NCBI GenBank assembly: GCA_900552135.1
Contig: URYN01000013.1
Span: forward strand, 1 to 48,153
DNA from: an uncultured Clostridium sp.
GTDB taxonomy: Bacteria > Bacillota > Clostridia > TANB77 > CAG-508
Length of the DNA: 48,153 nt
Reading direction: 5' to 3'
The notes beneath the pieces were generated by a model. It had not been told where the DNA came from, made no database searches, and worked only from the letters and a program-made list of their open reading frames with translations. Positions 10,701-17,982 of the stretch are shown here, piece after piece. The position numbers were made by a program, and so were the translations under genes. Position 1 is the first letter of the stretch; every line of letters begins with the position of its first letter.

Positions 10701-12074
10701 AACTGTTTTTGAGTGGTCATATTTTAAATATGTAGAGTTAAATTCATTAATTAATTTATTTTTCTCCCAAGGAGTAACAATCTCTATGTTTTCCAACAAA
10801 ATATCACTATTTTTCAATATTTGATTAATAATATTCAAAATTCTATCATTTATATTTTGAATATCTTTAGCTGAATATTTATTTAATCTATAATCATAAG
10901 CGATGTTTAAAGAACCCTCATCATTCATATCAAAAATATGAATTTGCATTGAACCTGCAACATTACCATTAAAGGTCCATCTTACAGAATATTGAACATC
11001 ACAATTATTTCTATTTGTTTTTGAATTTTGATATGAGATTAATATGTCGTATAAATTTGGTTGACTTGGATTACTCTTACGTATATACTCCAAAATTTCC
11101 TGATAAGGATACTTTTGGTGTCTAAACATAGACAAAGAATCAAGCCCAATTTTTTGAGCAAATTGAACAAATGTGTCGTTTTTTTGAGTGCTGAATTTAA
11201 AAGGAACTGTACTAATGAACATTCCTGGAGTAATCTTTTCCGAGAAAGTTGTTCTATTTAGTATTGGTGTTCCCAAAACAAAATCGTTTAAGTTAGAAAC
11301 TCTTCCAATATAGAGTGCGTAAATCGCCATAAAAAAATTAAAAAGTGAAATTCTGTTATCTTTACAGAACGTATTTATTTCATTTAATAAAAGGTTATTA
11401 ATTTCAAATACCTTTCTTTCTGCAGAACAAGATTCTACAGAAGAGTCCTTTAAAGAAGGAATAATACCAAATTCAGGAACACTTTTGAATTGTTCTTTCC
11501 AATACTCCTTATCTTTTTCAAATTTAGGACTATTTAAATATTCTTTTTCTGAATTTATATAATTAATGTAAGAGGTTGGAGTCGATAAAACATATTCATC
11601 TTTTAAAAGAGATGAATAAATACTCATAATTTTACTTGCAACTAAACTTGCTGTACATGCATCTGCTATTATGTGATGTGCAGTAACAACAAATCCGCCC
11701 TTACCAGTTGGCAATCTATAAGGAGACATTTTAAATAAATCATGTTCAATAATATCAAAAGGAGTACGAGCTAATTTACTTTCAAATAAAAGCAAATCGT
11801 CATTATCCTCAATATTTGTAACAACAAAATCTTGCTCACTATATTCAACAATTTTTTGTTTTACATTTCCATCATTGTCAATAAGAAGATGAATCCTAAA
11901 GCTATCATTATCTCTCAAGAAAACATTAATAGCTTTAGATAAAATATCAAAATTTACTATATCATCTATTAAAACAGTTCCACAGACATTATTTATAGAT
12001 GAACCTTTATAATACTGTTCAGTTAGCCAGATTGACTTTTGAGGGTTTGTTAAATCATATAATTCCATATTCAT
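7728..12074 (-). CDS. single-module NRPS, C-A-T-reductase
   Basis: A one-module non-ribosomal peptide synthetase of about 1448 aa. Numbered from the upstream GTG at 12080, it has: a condensation domain (about 5-435) with HHIIADA at 135-141, Ala replacing the usual Gly of HHxxxDG; an adenylation domain (about 460-955) with IFTSGSTGNPKG, NGYGPSETT, YKTGDVG and LPLTPNGKINK; a carrier domain with the phosphopantetheine serine in GADSL (Ser1003); and a terminal thioester reductase with TGVTGFLG (1081-1088) and YSRSK (1247-1251). Aligning the binding pocket by eye to GrsA gives D-I-F-S-M-A-G-I-F-K, which I cannot assign to an amino acid. Start taken at the ATG at 12074: the GTG six bases earlier sits inside the AAAGGTG ribosome binding site. 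No phosphopantetheinyl transferase gene is in the window. Confidence 0.93.
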   Translation of the reverse strand: MNMELYDLTNPQKSIWLTEQYYKGSSINNVCGTVLIDDIVNFDILSKAINVFLRDNDSFRIHLLIDNDGNVKQKIVEYSEQDFVVTNIEDNDDLLLFESKLARTPFDIIEHDLFKMSPYRLPTGKGGFVVTAHHIIADACTASLVASKIMSIYSSLLKDEYVLSTPTSYINYINSEKEYLNSPKFEKDKEYWKEQFKSVPEFGIIPSLKDSSVESCSAERKVFEINNLLLNEINTFCKDNRISLFNFFMAIYALYIGRVSNLNDFVLGTPILNRTTFSEKITPGMFISTVPFKFSTQKNDTFVQFAQKIGLDSLSMFRHQKYPYQEILEYIRKSNPSQPNLYDILISYQNSKTNRNNCDVQYSVRWTFNGNVAGSMQIHIFDMNDEGSLNIAYDYRLNKYSAKDIQNINDRILNIINQILKNSDILLENIEIVTPWEKNKLINEFNSTYLKYDHSKTVVDYFEEQVEKNPNNVALVFKMKKLTYSDLNKKVNSLARYLNFNNIQKNSIVGIIVNRSFEMIISILAVLKSGASYIPIDPEYPEDRIRYILEKSNCDAIITIQKQFNKVQSLGFKKTVVIADLKNENIYNLPSDNLNNKISQDDLSYLIFTSGSTGNPKGVMLTHKNLNNFINSMFNRIAYLKDGMYHSIISITTMSFDIFAFETIVSLCGGLKLFITDDFEQKITAKIERLILDNKIEIIQSTPSIMNFHLDNSIMNGFSYLKYVMLAGEQLPKQLVDKILKISPECTVYNGYGPSETTIFSTVTDVTHLDKITIGKPLDNTQIYILNDELTVLPVGCIGEIYIAGDGVGKGYIGRPDLTAARYLSNPFIKNSVMYKTGDVGFWTDVGTIICKGRSDNQIKLRGLRVELGEIENCINSFDKSANILSAVIVKDVSNVQTLVTYISADKKVEVKKLRDYIANKLPTYMIPTYFVVLDKLPLTPNGKINKKELANYNLDIQESDSVHTPPRNLIEANIVSSIKKKLGITTFGIDDNIFDYGADSLSIISILTDLFQYKISLKVYDFYKNPTVRELYDKVLCTSYENTLSDVTRLNALDDIAKHLNSTTTGKEDFSKKCVLLTGVTGFLGIHILAELLQNIDKISLIYCLIRPKYQKGIQERLFEKLHFYFGNKYDELAKKYVICINSDMISEGLGLSTDDFENIKKDVDLVIHSAANVKHYGDYALFSSVNIEGTRKIIDLCKSIDVPLYYISTMTISGNYLLEQYLSDVTFTEKSFYVNQDFSENVYSRSKLFAESMVLEAISKGLKATIFRIGDLSSRYDDGHFQSNINENAIYSRLKSLLEISAIPDSILNANLEFTPVDFASKALVKIVWSDNGLDRIFHIYNPNTITAEMLLEYVRRIGYNVNVVSQNEFIDLVKSLSTDEINQSKISGIINDFTKNNDMIYNHIIKQDNKITCEYLSSLGFKWPVLDFEYFAKLIKYMQEVCFIK

Positions 12075-12089
12075 AATCACCTTTAAATT

Positions 12090-13787
12090 TTATATCTTAA
12101 TTTTTTTCATTTCTTCATGTCTTTTGATTTTTTGAGTAGTAGTTTTTATTAGAGGCTCATCTGTTAAAGAAAACTCTCTTATGTATTTATAAACTGGTAA
12201 ATCCTTATTTATGATTTTTATATTTTTATCAACTTCGGTGTGAACATCATCTAAAGAAAGCTTTTTATTCTCCGCTATTTCTTTAGAATATACAATTTTT
12301 GCACATATTTTGTCATTACATTCATAAACCATAGATTCAGAAACAACATCTATTTTATTAATTAATGCCTCAATTTCCTCAGGAAAAACCTTTTTTCCAT
12401 TTGAAAGCACAATCAAATCCTTTTTTCTGCCAGTAACGAAAAGAGAACCATCTTTTCCGAACTTTCCAAGGTCGCCAGTGCAAAACCATCCATCTTTAAA
12501 TGCAGCCTTTGTTGCTTCTTCATTATTATAATAGCCAAGCATTATGTTTGGACCTTTAACTAAAATTTCTCCTGTGCCTGTTTCATCAGGATTATCTATG
12601 GTAACTTGTTCATTATATAACGGGTATCCAGAAGAACCTGTTTCAAAGTGGTATTTGTCACTTTCACAAGAAATAACAGGAGCTGTTTCGGTTAATCCAT
12701 AACCCTGTAACATATCTATACCGATAGTATTAAACAAATGAATAACTTTCTTATCTGAAGAGGCAGAACCATAAATTATAGTTCTCATCTTTCCACCAAA
12801 ATTATCTAAGACTTGCTTAAATAGTTTTCTTCTTAAATCAATATGGAAAAACATTAAGAAATTTGACAATGCACATAAAAACTTAAATGCAGCATACTTT
12901 CCAGATTTTTTTACACCTCTGATAATCTGTCTATACATTATATCTAGTACGGCTGGAACACAAACCAAACCACTGATTTTGTATTCTACCATATTTTTTC
13001 CAATATCCTTTATGCTATCTGCAAAACAAAGTCTGAAACCAATGTAGTAACAGAACAAGAAACTTGCAGTACATGCTAAGGTATGATGCAGTGGTAAAAA
13101 TACAAGAATGCTATCATCCTTTTTATAATTAATTAAAGTTGTCATAGCAGACACATTTGAACAAATATTGTATTGAGAAAGCATAACTGCTTTTGGATTA
13201 CTTGTTGTTCCAGAAGTGTAAATTAAAACTGATAGTTTATCTTTATCGATAATGATATTATCGTATCTAGAATCATTTTCTACTATAAGTTTTTTTCCAT
13301 CTTCCAATAATTTTGAAAAAGATAGAATACCTTCACCATTTTCTTCGTAATCCATACAAATAAAATATTTTACATTTGATTCTTTATTTGCCATGACAGA
13401 TTTTATAAGATTTAAATGCTTCTTTGCAAAAATAATTGCATCTACTTGACTTTCAATTATTAATCGTAACTGCTCAACTTCAGGAAGCATGAAATCTAAA
13501 GGAACTGCAATGCAATTAGAAGTAGTTACCGCAAAATAACTACAACACCACTCGTATCTATCTGGTGAAATGATTGCAATTTTTTTATTTTCTAGTCCTA
13601 AATCTAAAAGGGAAGAACCAAGTTCTTTAATATTGTTTTCAAACTCAACAAAAGAAATGTCGTGAATAACTTTATTTTTATCTTTTACAGAGAATGCAGG
13701 TCTATTACCAAAACGAGTGGTACAAGAACTGACTAATTCTCTAAAATTTCTACATGTAATTTCTTCATAAATTTTATCTTTCTTCAT
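12090..13787 (-). CDS. FadD/FAA1-like acyl-CoA synthetase (AMP-forming)
   Basis: An adenylate-forming ligase of 565 aa, cytosolic or membrane-associated. Motifs: IYTSGTTSNPKAVMLS (P-loop), GYGLTETAPVISCE, GWFCTGDLGKF, GRKKDLIVLSNGKKVFPEEIE, and a C-terminal TTQKIKRHE with the catalytic lysine. This pattern fits long-chain fatty acyl-CoA synthetases better than NRPS A domains, and no carrier domain is fused. It is the first gene of the operon, and the NRPS start codon follows 15 bases after its stop. It could supply the acyl donor for the NRPS condensation domain (inference). Start: an ATG at 13817 lies inside the promoter's TATAAT and has no ribosome binding site, whereas the ATG at 13787 has AGGTGG seven bases upstream. 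Confidence 0.9.
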   Translation of the reverse strand: MKKDKIYEEITCRNFRELVSSCTTRFGNRPAFSVKDKNKVIHDISFVEFENNIKELGSSLLDLGLENKKIAIISPDRYEWCCSYFAVTTSNCIAVPLDFMLPEVEQLRLIIESQVDAIIFAKKHLNLIKSVMANKESNVKYFICMDYEENGEGILSFSKLLEDGKKLIVENDSRYDNIIIDKDKLSVLIYTSGTTSNPKAVMLSQYNICSNVSAMTTLINYKKDDSILVFLPLHHTLACTASFLFCYYIGFRLCFADSIKDIGKNMVEYKISGLVCVPAVLDIMYRQIIRGVKKSGKYAAFKFLCALSNFLMFFHIDLRRKLFKQVLDNFGGKMRTIIYGSASSDKKVIHLFNTIGIDMLQGYGLTETAPVISCESDKYHFETGSSGYPLYNEQVTIDNPDETGTGEILVKGPNIMLGYYNNEEATKAAFKDGWFCTGDLGKFGKDGSLFVTGRKKDLIVLSNGKKVFPEEIEALINKIDVVSESMVYECNDKICAKIVYSKEIAENKKLSLDDVHTEVDKNIKIINKDLPVYKYIREFSLTDEPLIKTTTQKIKRHEEMKKIKI

Positions 13788-13815
13788 TTTAATACCACCT
13801 ATTCTATATTTTACC

Positions 13816-13844
13816 ATTATATTACAGCTTTTGCAATAGCTAAA
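13816..13844 (-). promoter_or_regulatory. promoter of the ligase-NRPS-kinase operon
   Basis: Minus-strand TATAAT at 13821-13816, with a weak -35 (TTTAGC) 17 bases upstream. The -10 box is clear and the -35 is poor, which may mean that an activator is needed. Confidence 0.5.
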
Positions 13845-13996
13845 TTAGGCTTTTTTTTTATGGGATAAACAAGAAAAAATGTCGAAAATGCAAATGTATT
13901 AATATGGAAAAAATATAAGTTTAAATTACAAAATAGTGGAAATAATAATCAAAGAAAAATATTGATAAAAGAGAATTTAAGAAAAAAGGAGAATGT

Positions 13997-15142
13997 ATGA
14001 AAGAGAAAAGTAAATTTATAAAAATATTGGAAATAATTGCAATAACAATACTTATCGCATCATTTTTAGTCTTAGCATATTGTATTTACATATCGTTGGA
14101 ACAGGAAAAAGTGTATGCACAAGAATTCAATGTTGAAAGAACACAAGCCAATGTTAGTGCAGAGCAGGATAATATTATAGGTGAAAATTTGGATATAACC
14201 GAAACGATAGAAAAAGTAAACAATTCTATTGTGGGAATATCGAAAATAAAGAATAAAGGAAATACAATATTCCTCCAGAATGGAGCTGAGAATTTGGGGC
14301 TAGGAACAGGTTTCATTGTAGCTGAAAATGGTTATATTGTAACCAATCAACATGTATCAGGACAAAAAAATTCTGTGTGCTATGTTACACTTGAAGACGG
14401 AAGAAGTTTCGATGCGAGTGTGGTTTGGGCCGACGAAGATTTAGACTTGAGCATTATAAAAATAAAAACTAACAATCTAAGATATCTGGACTTAGGAAAT
14501 TCGGATGAGGTGAAAATTGCACAACAAGTGTATGCAATAGGAAACCCAATAGGTTTTGAATTTCAACGTAGTGTAACATCAGGAATAATAAGTGGACTAA
14601 ATAGGACACTAAAAATCGAAGAAGAGAAAAAAACATACTACATGGAAGATTTAATTCAAACAGATGCAACAATTAATCCTGGAAACAGTGGAGGTCCCTT
14701 AATAGATAAACAAGGAAAAGTAATAGGAGTAAACTCAGTAAAAATTACTTCGGCAGAAGGGATTGGATTTGCAATTCCAATAAATATAATAAAACCAATA
14801 ATCAATAAACTCGTAAATACAGGAGAATTCACTGCTGCAACCCTAGGAGTATATGCTTATGATAAAAATGTAATTCCATATATAAATTCTGAGTTAGGAA
14901 GTAATTACAAATTAGAAAATGGAATATATGTTACTGCGGTTATAAGAAATTCGCCAGCTGACAAGGCTCAAATGAAGGTGGGAGATGTAATCATTCAAGT
15001 TGATGGAAAAGAATTAAGTAAGATGTCTGAACTTAGAACATATATATATGAGAAGAATGTGGGGGACAGTATAAGAATAAAATACGTAAGAAATAATAAA
15101 GAATTTCAAGAAGACATCATACTGAAAAAAAATAAAACTTGA
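13997..15142 (+). CDS. HtrA/DegP-like membrane-anchored serine protease
   Basis: 381 aa. One N-terminal membrane helix (about 9-32) should tether the enzyme outside the cell. A trypsin-like domain follows with His119 (VTNQHV), Asp150 (DLDLSIIKI) and Ser231 (NPGNSGGPL), a complete catalytic triad. A single C-terminal PDZ domain (about 285-375) contains SPADKAQMKVGDVIIQVDG. This is the HtrA/HtrB layout of Firmicutes, which degrade or refold misfolded envelope proteins. The ribosome binding site GGAG precedes the ATG. It is divergent from the NRPS operon across about 210 bases. The PDZ domain shows it belongs to the HtrA group, but which paralogue is unclear. Confidence 0.93.
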   Translation: MKEKSKFIKILEIIAITILIASFLVLAYCIYISLEQEKVYAQEFNVERTQANVSAEQDNIIGENLDITETIEKVNNSIVGISKIKNKGNTIFLQNGAENLGLGTGFIVAENGYIVTNQHVSGQKNSVCYVTLEDGRSFDASVVWADEDLDLSIIKIKTNNLRYLDLGNSDEVKIAQQVYAIGNPIGFEFQRSVTSGIISGLNRTLKIEEEKKTYYMEDLIQTDATINPGNSGGPLIDKQGKVIGVNSVKITSAEGIGFAIPINIIKPIINKLVNTGEFTAATLGVYAYDKNVIPYINSELGSNYKLENGIYVTAVIRNSPADKAQMKVGDVIIQVDGKELSKMSELRTYIYEKNVGDSIRIKYVRNNKEFQEDIILKKNKT

Positions 15143-15190
15143 AAAAATAAATAAGGCTAAAAACTAAAATTGTTTGAAACTAAAAATGCA

Positions 15191-15222
15191 TAAAAAAACT
15201 GCCTCACTTTAATGTGAGACAG
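15191..15222 (-). terminator. terminator of the 58-codon gene
   Basis: On the minus strand CTGTCTCAC pairs with GTGAGGCAG around a 6-base loop and is followed by TTTTTTT. The plus-strand reading lacks a U-tract, so it serves the minus-strand transcript. Confidence 0.88.
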
Positions 15223-15315
15223 GAAACAACCTTTTATTTGGGCGTTTTTTTGGTTACCTTAACGCTTTTGAACTTACTAAGCTCTTTGGAAAAGATTAGA
15301 GAAATAAGCTTGGAG

Positions 15316-15492
15316 TTAAACTGTGATTTCTCGAAAAGCCTTTGCATCGAAACTGCCGGGTAACCCAACAAGTTCCAGCATGTTCAGGAAACCAACATGA
15401 AATCGATTCTTGATTTCATAATTTCTCCCAGGGATTAAAACAATCCCGTTAGTGCTGTAGTGATCTGCTCCAATAAACGTTACTTTTGCCAT
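15316..15492 (-). CDS. uncharacterised 58-aa protein with unusually strong expression signals
   Basis: A complete short gene: ATG at 15492-15490, stop TAA at 15318-15316. The protein begins MAKVTFIGADHYSTNGIVLI and ends AFREITV. The ribosome binding site AAGGAGAG is eight bases upstream. It has a near-consensus promoter with an extended -10, a leader of about 90 bases containing two inverted repeats, and its own terminator, so it is a self-contained transcription unit. The coding stretch is visibly richer in G and C than its neighbours and uses codons such as CTG, CCC and GGC that are rare around it, which suggests recent transfer. There is no signal peptide, membrane helix or motif I recognise. 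The family is unknown to me. Confidence 0.72.
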   Translation of the reverse strand: MAKVTFIGADHYSTNGIVLIPGRNYEIKNRFHVGFLNMLELVGLPGSFDAKAFREITV

Positions 15493-15554
15493 TTTAATAC
15501 TCTCCTTAATAATTATTTGCTAAGCGAATTCCGTTCGCATTAGTCTAGGAAAAT

Positions 15555-15585
15555 AATGTAAAATTGGTTGAATCAACCATACATT
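15555..15585 (-). promoter_or_regulatory. long imperfect palindrome at the start of the small-gene transcript
   Basis: AATGTA ... TGGTTGA / TCAACCA ... TACATT forms an imperfect 31-base palindrome that begins next to the -10 box and spans the expected +1. It could be an operator or a 5' stabilising hairpin. A second inverted repeat, GCGAA/TTCGC, follows further into the leader (about 15520-15537). Confidence 0.5.
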
Positions 15586-15587
15586 TT

Positions 15588-15616
15588 ATTATAGCACACT
15601 TTATGTAAATTTGCAA
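15588..15616 (-). promoter_or_regulatory. strong promoter of the 58-codon gene
   Basis: Minus-strand TTGCAA (15616-15611), a 17-base spacer and TATAAT (15593-15588). The TG one base before the -10 box makes it an extended -10 promoter. Confidence 0.82.
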
Positions 15617-15643
15617 CAATTTTAAAAAAATTTGCCAAATCTA

Positions 15644-15672
15644 TTGCAAAATAAATATTTTTGTGTTATATT
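15644..15672 (+). promoter_or_regulatory. promoter of tRNA-Pro
   Basis: TTGCAA at 15644-15649, a 17-base spacer and TATATT at 15667-15672, about 30 bases before the tRNA. Confidence 0.7.
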
Positions 15673-15702
15673 AATAAAGTACTTTACAAGAAAAATATTT
15701 AT

Positions 15703-15778
15703 CGAGGTGTAGCGCAGTTGGTAGCGCGCGTGGTTTGGGACCATGAGGTCGCAGGTTCGATCCCTGTCACCTCGACCA
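15703..15778 (+). tRNA. tRNA-Pro (anticodon UGG)
   Basis: A full cloverleaf. The acceptor CGAGGTG pairs with CACCTCG, the anticodon loop is TTTGGGA with TGG at positions 34-36, the T arm has GTTCGATCC, and the CCA end is encoded. It has its own promoter and terminator. Confidence 0.97.
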
Positions 15779-15782
15779 GAAA

Positions 15783-15808
15783 AAAGGCTTTACAGCCTTT
15801 ATTTTTTT
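15783..15808 (+). terminator. terminator of tRNA-Pro
   Basis: AAAGGCT / AGCCTTT stem with a TTAC loop, followed by ATTTTTTT. Confidence 0.92.
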
Positions 15809-15939
15809 GCTCAAATATTAATTTTAGTTAATTTTTTATATGATCTTCTATGATTTATCAATCTCATTAATATAACAATCTGTAATAATTTGTAACATAA
15901 ATGTAATACTGTATTCATCGAATAAAGTGTCGAAATCTG

Positions 15940-15965
15940 CTACTATTAAGATAGTAGTATATAAT
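15940..15965 (+). promoter_or_regulatory. promoter region with an operator-like inverted repeat
   Basis: TATAAT at 15960-15965, preceded directly by a perfect 7-bp inverted repeat, CTACTAT-TAAG-ATAGTAG (15940-15957). The repeat fills the spacer and the usual -35 position, where no good -35 is visible. Regulation by a dimeric protein would fit. Confidence 0.5.
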
Positions 15966-16008
15966 TTTGGGGTATTATGTTACAAAATTAGGAAAGGAGG
16001 TTAACCTA

Positions 16009-16410
16009 GTGAAAAAAGACAGAAAATTACTAATTATTGTTATTTTACTTTTAATTATTGTTTGCGTAGTTTGTGCTATTGCTTTTGGAAAGAAAAATCC
16101 AGAGCAAAAAGCTCAAATACAACAAAACACAATGTTAGAAGTTAAGAATACAGAAAATTACAAAATCTTAAACGGAAACGTTTCAACAAAATCTGAAATA
16201 ACCACTTTTTCAGCAGACATAAAAAATGTAAGTGGAAAGCAGTTACCAGCTAATAAACTTAAAGTTGAATTCTTGAATAAATCAGGAGAAAAATTAGGTG
16301 AAGTTGAAGTCTATGTTGAAAAAATTGAGGCAGGAGAAATAACACAAGTAACTGCGAGAATGTGGGATGCACCACAAGATATAGCAAATTATATTATTAC
16401 AGAACAATAA
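16009..16410 (+). CDS. membrane-anchored FxLYD-like protein
   Basis: 133 aa. A short cytosolic KKDRK tail is followed by one membrane helix (about 6-26) and an extracytoplasmic beta domain whose pattern (ADIKNVSGKQLPANKLKVEFLNKSGE) resembles FxLYD/DUF-type domains of Firmicutes. GTG was chosen as the start because a full AAAGGAGG ends eight bases upstream; an in-frame ATG 42 bases earlier has no ribosome binding site. The next gene, a pilin-like protein, starts 18 bases after the stop, so the two are probably co-transcribed and may work together at the cell surface. Function unknown. Confidence 0.75.
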   Translation: MKKDRKLLIIVILLLIIVCVVCAIAFGKKNPEQKAQIQQNTMLEVKNTENYKILNGNVSTKSEITTFSADIKNVSGKQLPANKLKVEFLNKSGEKLGEVEVYVEKIEAGEITQVTARMWDAPQDIANYIITEQ

Positions 16411-16428
16411 AAATAAAAGGAGAATGTA

Positions 16429-17982
16429 ATGCAAAATAAAGAACTAAAAAGAAAAGCCCTCGAAAAAATAAAAAGTATGGGTAATGGAAACAAAGGTATA
16501 ACATTAGTTGCTTTAGTTGTTACAATAGTAATTCTGCTTATTTTGGCTGGTATAACAATTGAACTTACATTAGGAAGCGATGGAATCATTCAAAAGACAA
16601 AATTTGCAAAAAATCAAAGTTGTATGCAATCAGATAAAGAAGCAATTCAAATAGCATATTCGACAGTATATCACTTGTATGATAAAGTAGTGACAGCTCA
16701 AGATTTACAAGAGCAACTAACATATGATGGAAAAGATGCAGAATGTGAAATTGTTGAAAACAACAAAATTAAAGTTAAAATTGTAAAATGTGAACATGAA
16801 TTTTTAGTGGATCCTTCAACTGGTGACATAGAAAATACTACTAGTGATGGTAAGCTGGTTGAAAATAAAATTTCAATAGAAGTTGATCCGTCAAGTAACG
16901 AAACAGAAAGTTACAAACAACAAGTTTTAATAACTGTAAAGAGCAGTAGAGAAACGATAACAGATAATTCAGTAAAAATATTATGGACAACAGATGATTC
17001 AGATAATGAACCAGTAGGTTTAGCAAATGGAACTGATTTATCAGTAGAAAACAAAGATGAAAAAACAATGAACAGTGAAACTGTTTATACTGTAACTACT
17101 TCAGGAGATTATTATTTATGGGTAAAGGCTATTATAAATGGAAAGAGTACTTCTCAAAAATTTGGACCATACAAATTACTAGCAGCGCCAAGTGCTAAGG
17201 ATATAATATTTACACCATCAACAGTTGCACCAGCAACTTTGTTGAATGTAAAAATTGCTCCTTCAGCAAACTTCCCAGGATATGTATTGCAATATCAAGT
17301 TGATTCAACTGTTAATAGCAATAACTGGAAGAATTACACATCAGAGGTAAACATTACTGAAAATACAACAATTTGGGCAAGATTATATAATGCGGCAGAA
17401 GATAAAGAAGTAGTATCAAGCTTTGTTGTAACAAATATATGCTTACACACAAGCGGATGGAAAGTTCAAGGTGATAAACACTACTGTGAACTTTGCAGAT
17501 ATAGTGAAAAACATAATTATGAGAGCATAGGAAATTCTGAAATACACAGATGTTCAACGTGTAAAAATACTGTAAATCATACATACCAGAAATGTGATGA
17601 TTATTCACATGAATGTGCTGTATGTGGCGAAAATCGCCCTCATATATTTGTATATTATGATACAGAGTCGCATAAATGCAGTGAATGTGGATACATAGAG
17701 TCACACACATTTGATGACTCTGGAAATTGTACAGTATGTAATACAAGGTGCTCACACATCTTTGAATATACTGCTAATAGTTATGCTACATGTAAAATAT
17801 GTGGTTATGAATGTCAACATCAATATGATTCTTCGACAGGAAGATGTAGTATTTGTAATTATGAATGTTCTCATATGTGGATGGATGGAAGATGTAATAT
17901 TTGTGGAAAAGAATGTGAACATAGTTATAACATATCGTTATGGTCAAATGGAGTATGCATGACTTGCGGAATGACATGCTAA
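16429..17982 (+). CDS. pilin-like surface protein with Cys/His zinc-ribbon repeats, truncated by TAA
   Basis: 517 aa to the stop. The N-terminus has a class III/pilin-like signal, GNKGITLVALVVTIVILLILAGI (about 21-43), with Ala where true pilins have Glu5. A helical neck and two beta-rich domains follow (about 145-250, then 255-340; the second has TENTTIWARLYN, like sugar-binding or Ig-like spacers). From about 345 the chain is a run of CxxC-rich units of roughly 20 residues (CELC, CSTC, CAVC, CSEC, CTVC, CKIC, CSIC, CNIC, CMTC) with CxH linkers, a zinc-ribbon-like array. The array stops at TAA (17980-17982), but the same frame carries on with two more units. Co-transcribed with the FxLYD-like gene. 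No pilus machinery is in the window. Role unknown. Confidence 0.8.
   Translation: MQNKELKRKALEKIKSMGNGNKGITLVALVVTIVILLILAGITIELTLGSDGIIQKTKFAKNQSCMQSDKEAIQIAYSTVYHLYDKVVTAQDLQEQLTYDGKDAECEIVENNKIKVKIVKCEHEFLVDPSTGDIENTTSDGKLVENKISIEVDPSSNETESYKQQVLITVKSSRETITDNSVKILWTTDDSDNEPVGLANGTDLSVENKDEKTMNSETVYTVTTSGDYYLWVKAIINGKSTSQKFGPYKLLAAPSAKDIIFTPSTVAPATLLNVKIAPSANFPGYVLQYQVDSTVNSNNWKNYTSEVNITENTTIWARLYNAAEDKEVVSSFVVTNICLHTSGWKVQGDKHYCELCRYSEKHNYESIGNSEIHRCSTCKNTVNHTYQKCDDYSHECAVCGENRPHIFVYYDTESHKCSECGYIESHTFDDSGNCTVCNTRCSHIFEYTANSYATCKICGYECQHQYDSSTGRCSICNYECSHMWMDGRCNICGKECEHSYNISLWSNGVCMTCGMTC

Noticed and set aside
12075..13817. Longer starts for the NRPS (GTG 12080) and the ligase (ATG 13817)
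   Set aside because: The GTG lies within the NRPS ribosome binding site, and the ATG lies within the ligase promoter's -10 box.
5596..15934. TGTCGAA (Spo0A-box-like) at 5596, 13880 and 15928
   Set aside because: A rough estimate from base composition gives four to five chance copies in the window, and others occur inside genes, so there is no enrichment.
17354..17755. 133-codon antisense reading frame over the zinc-ribbon repeats
   Set aside because: It arises from the repetitive Cys/His codons of the real gene; no ribosome binding site and a biased composition.
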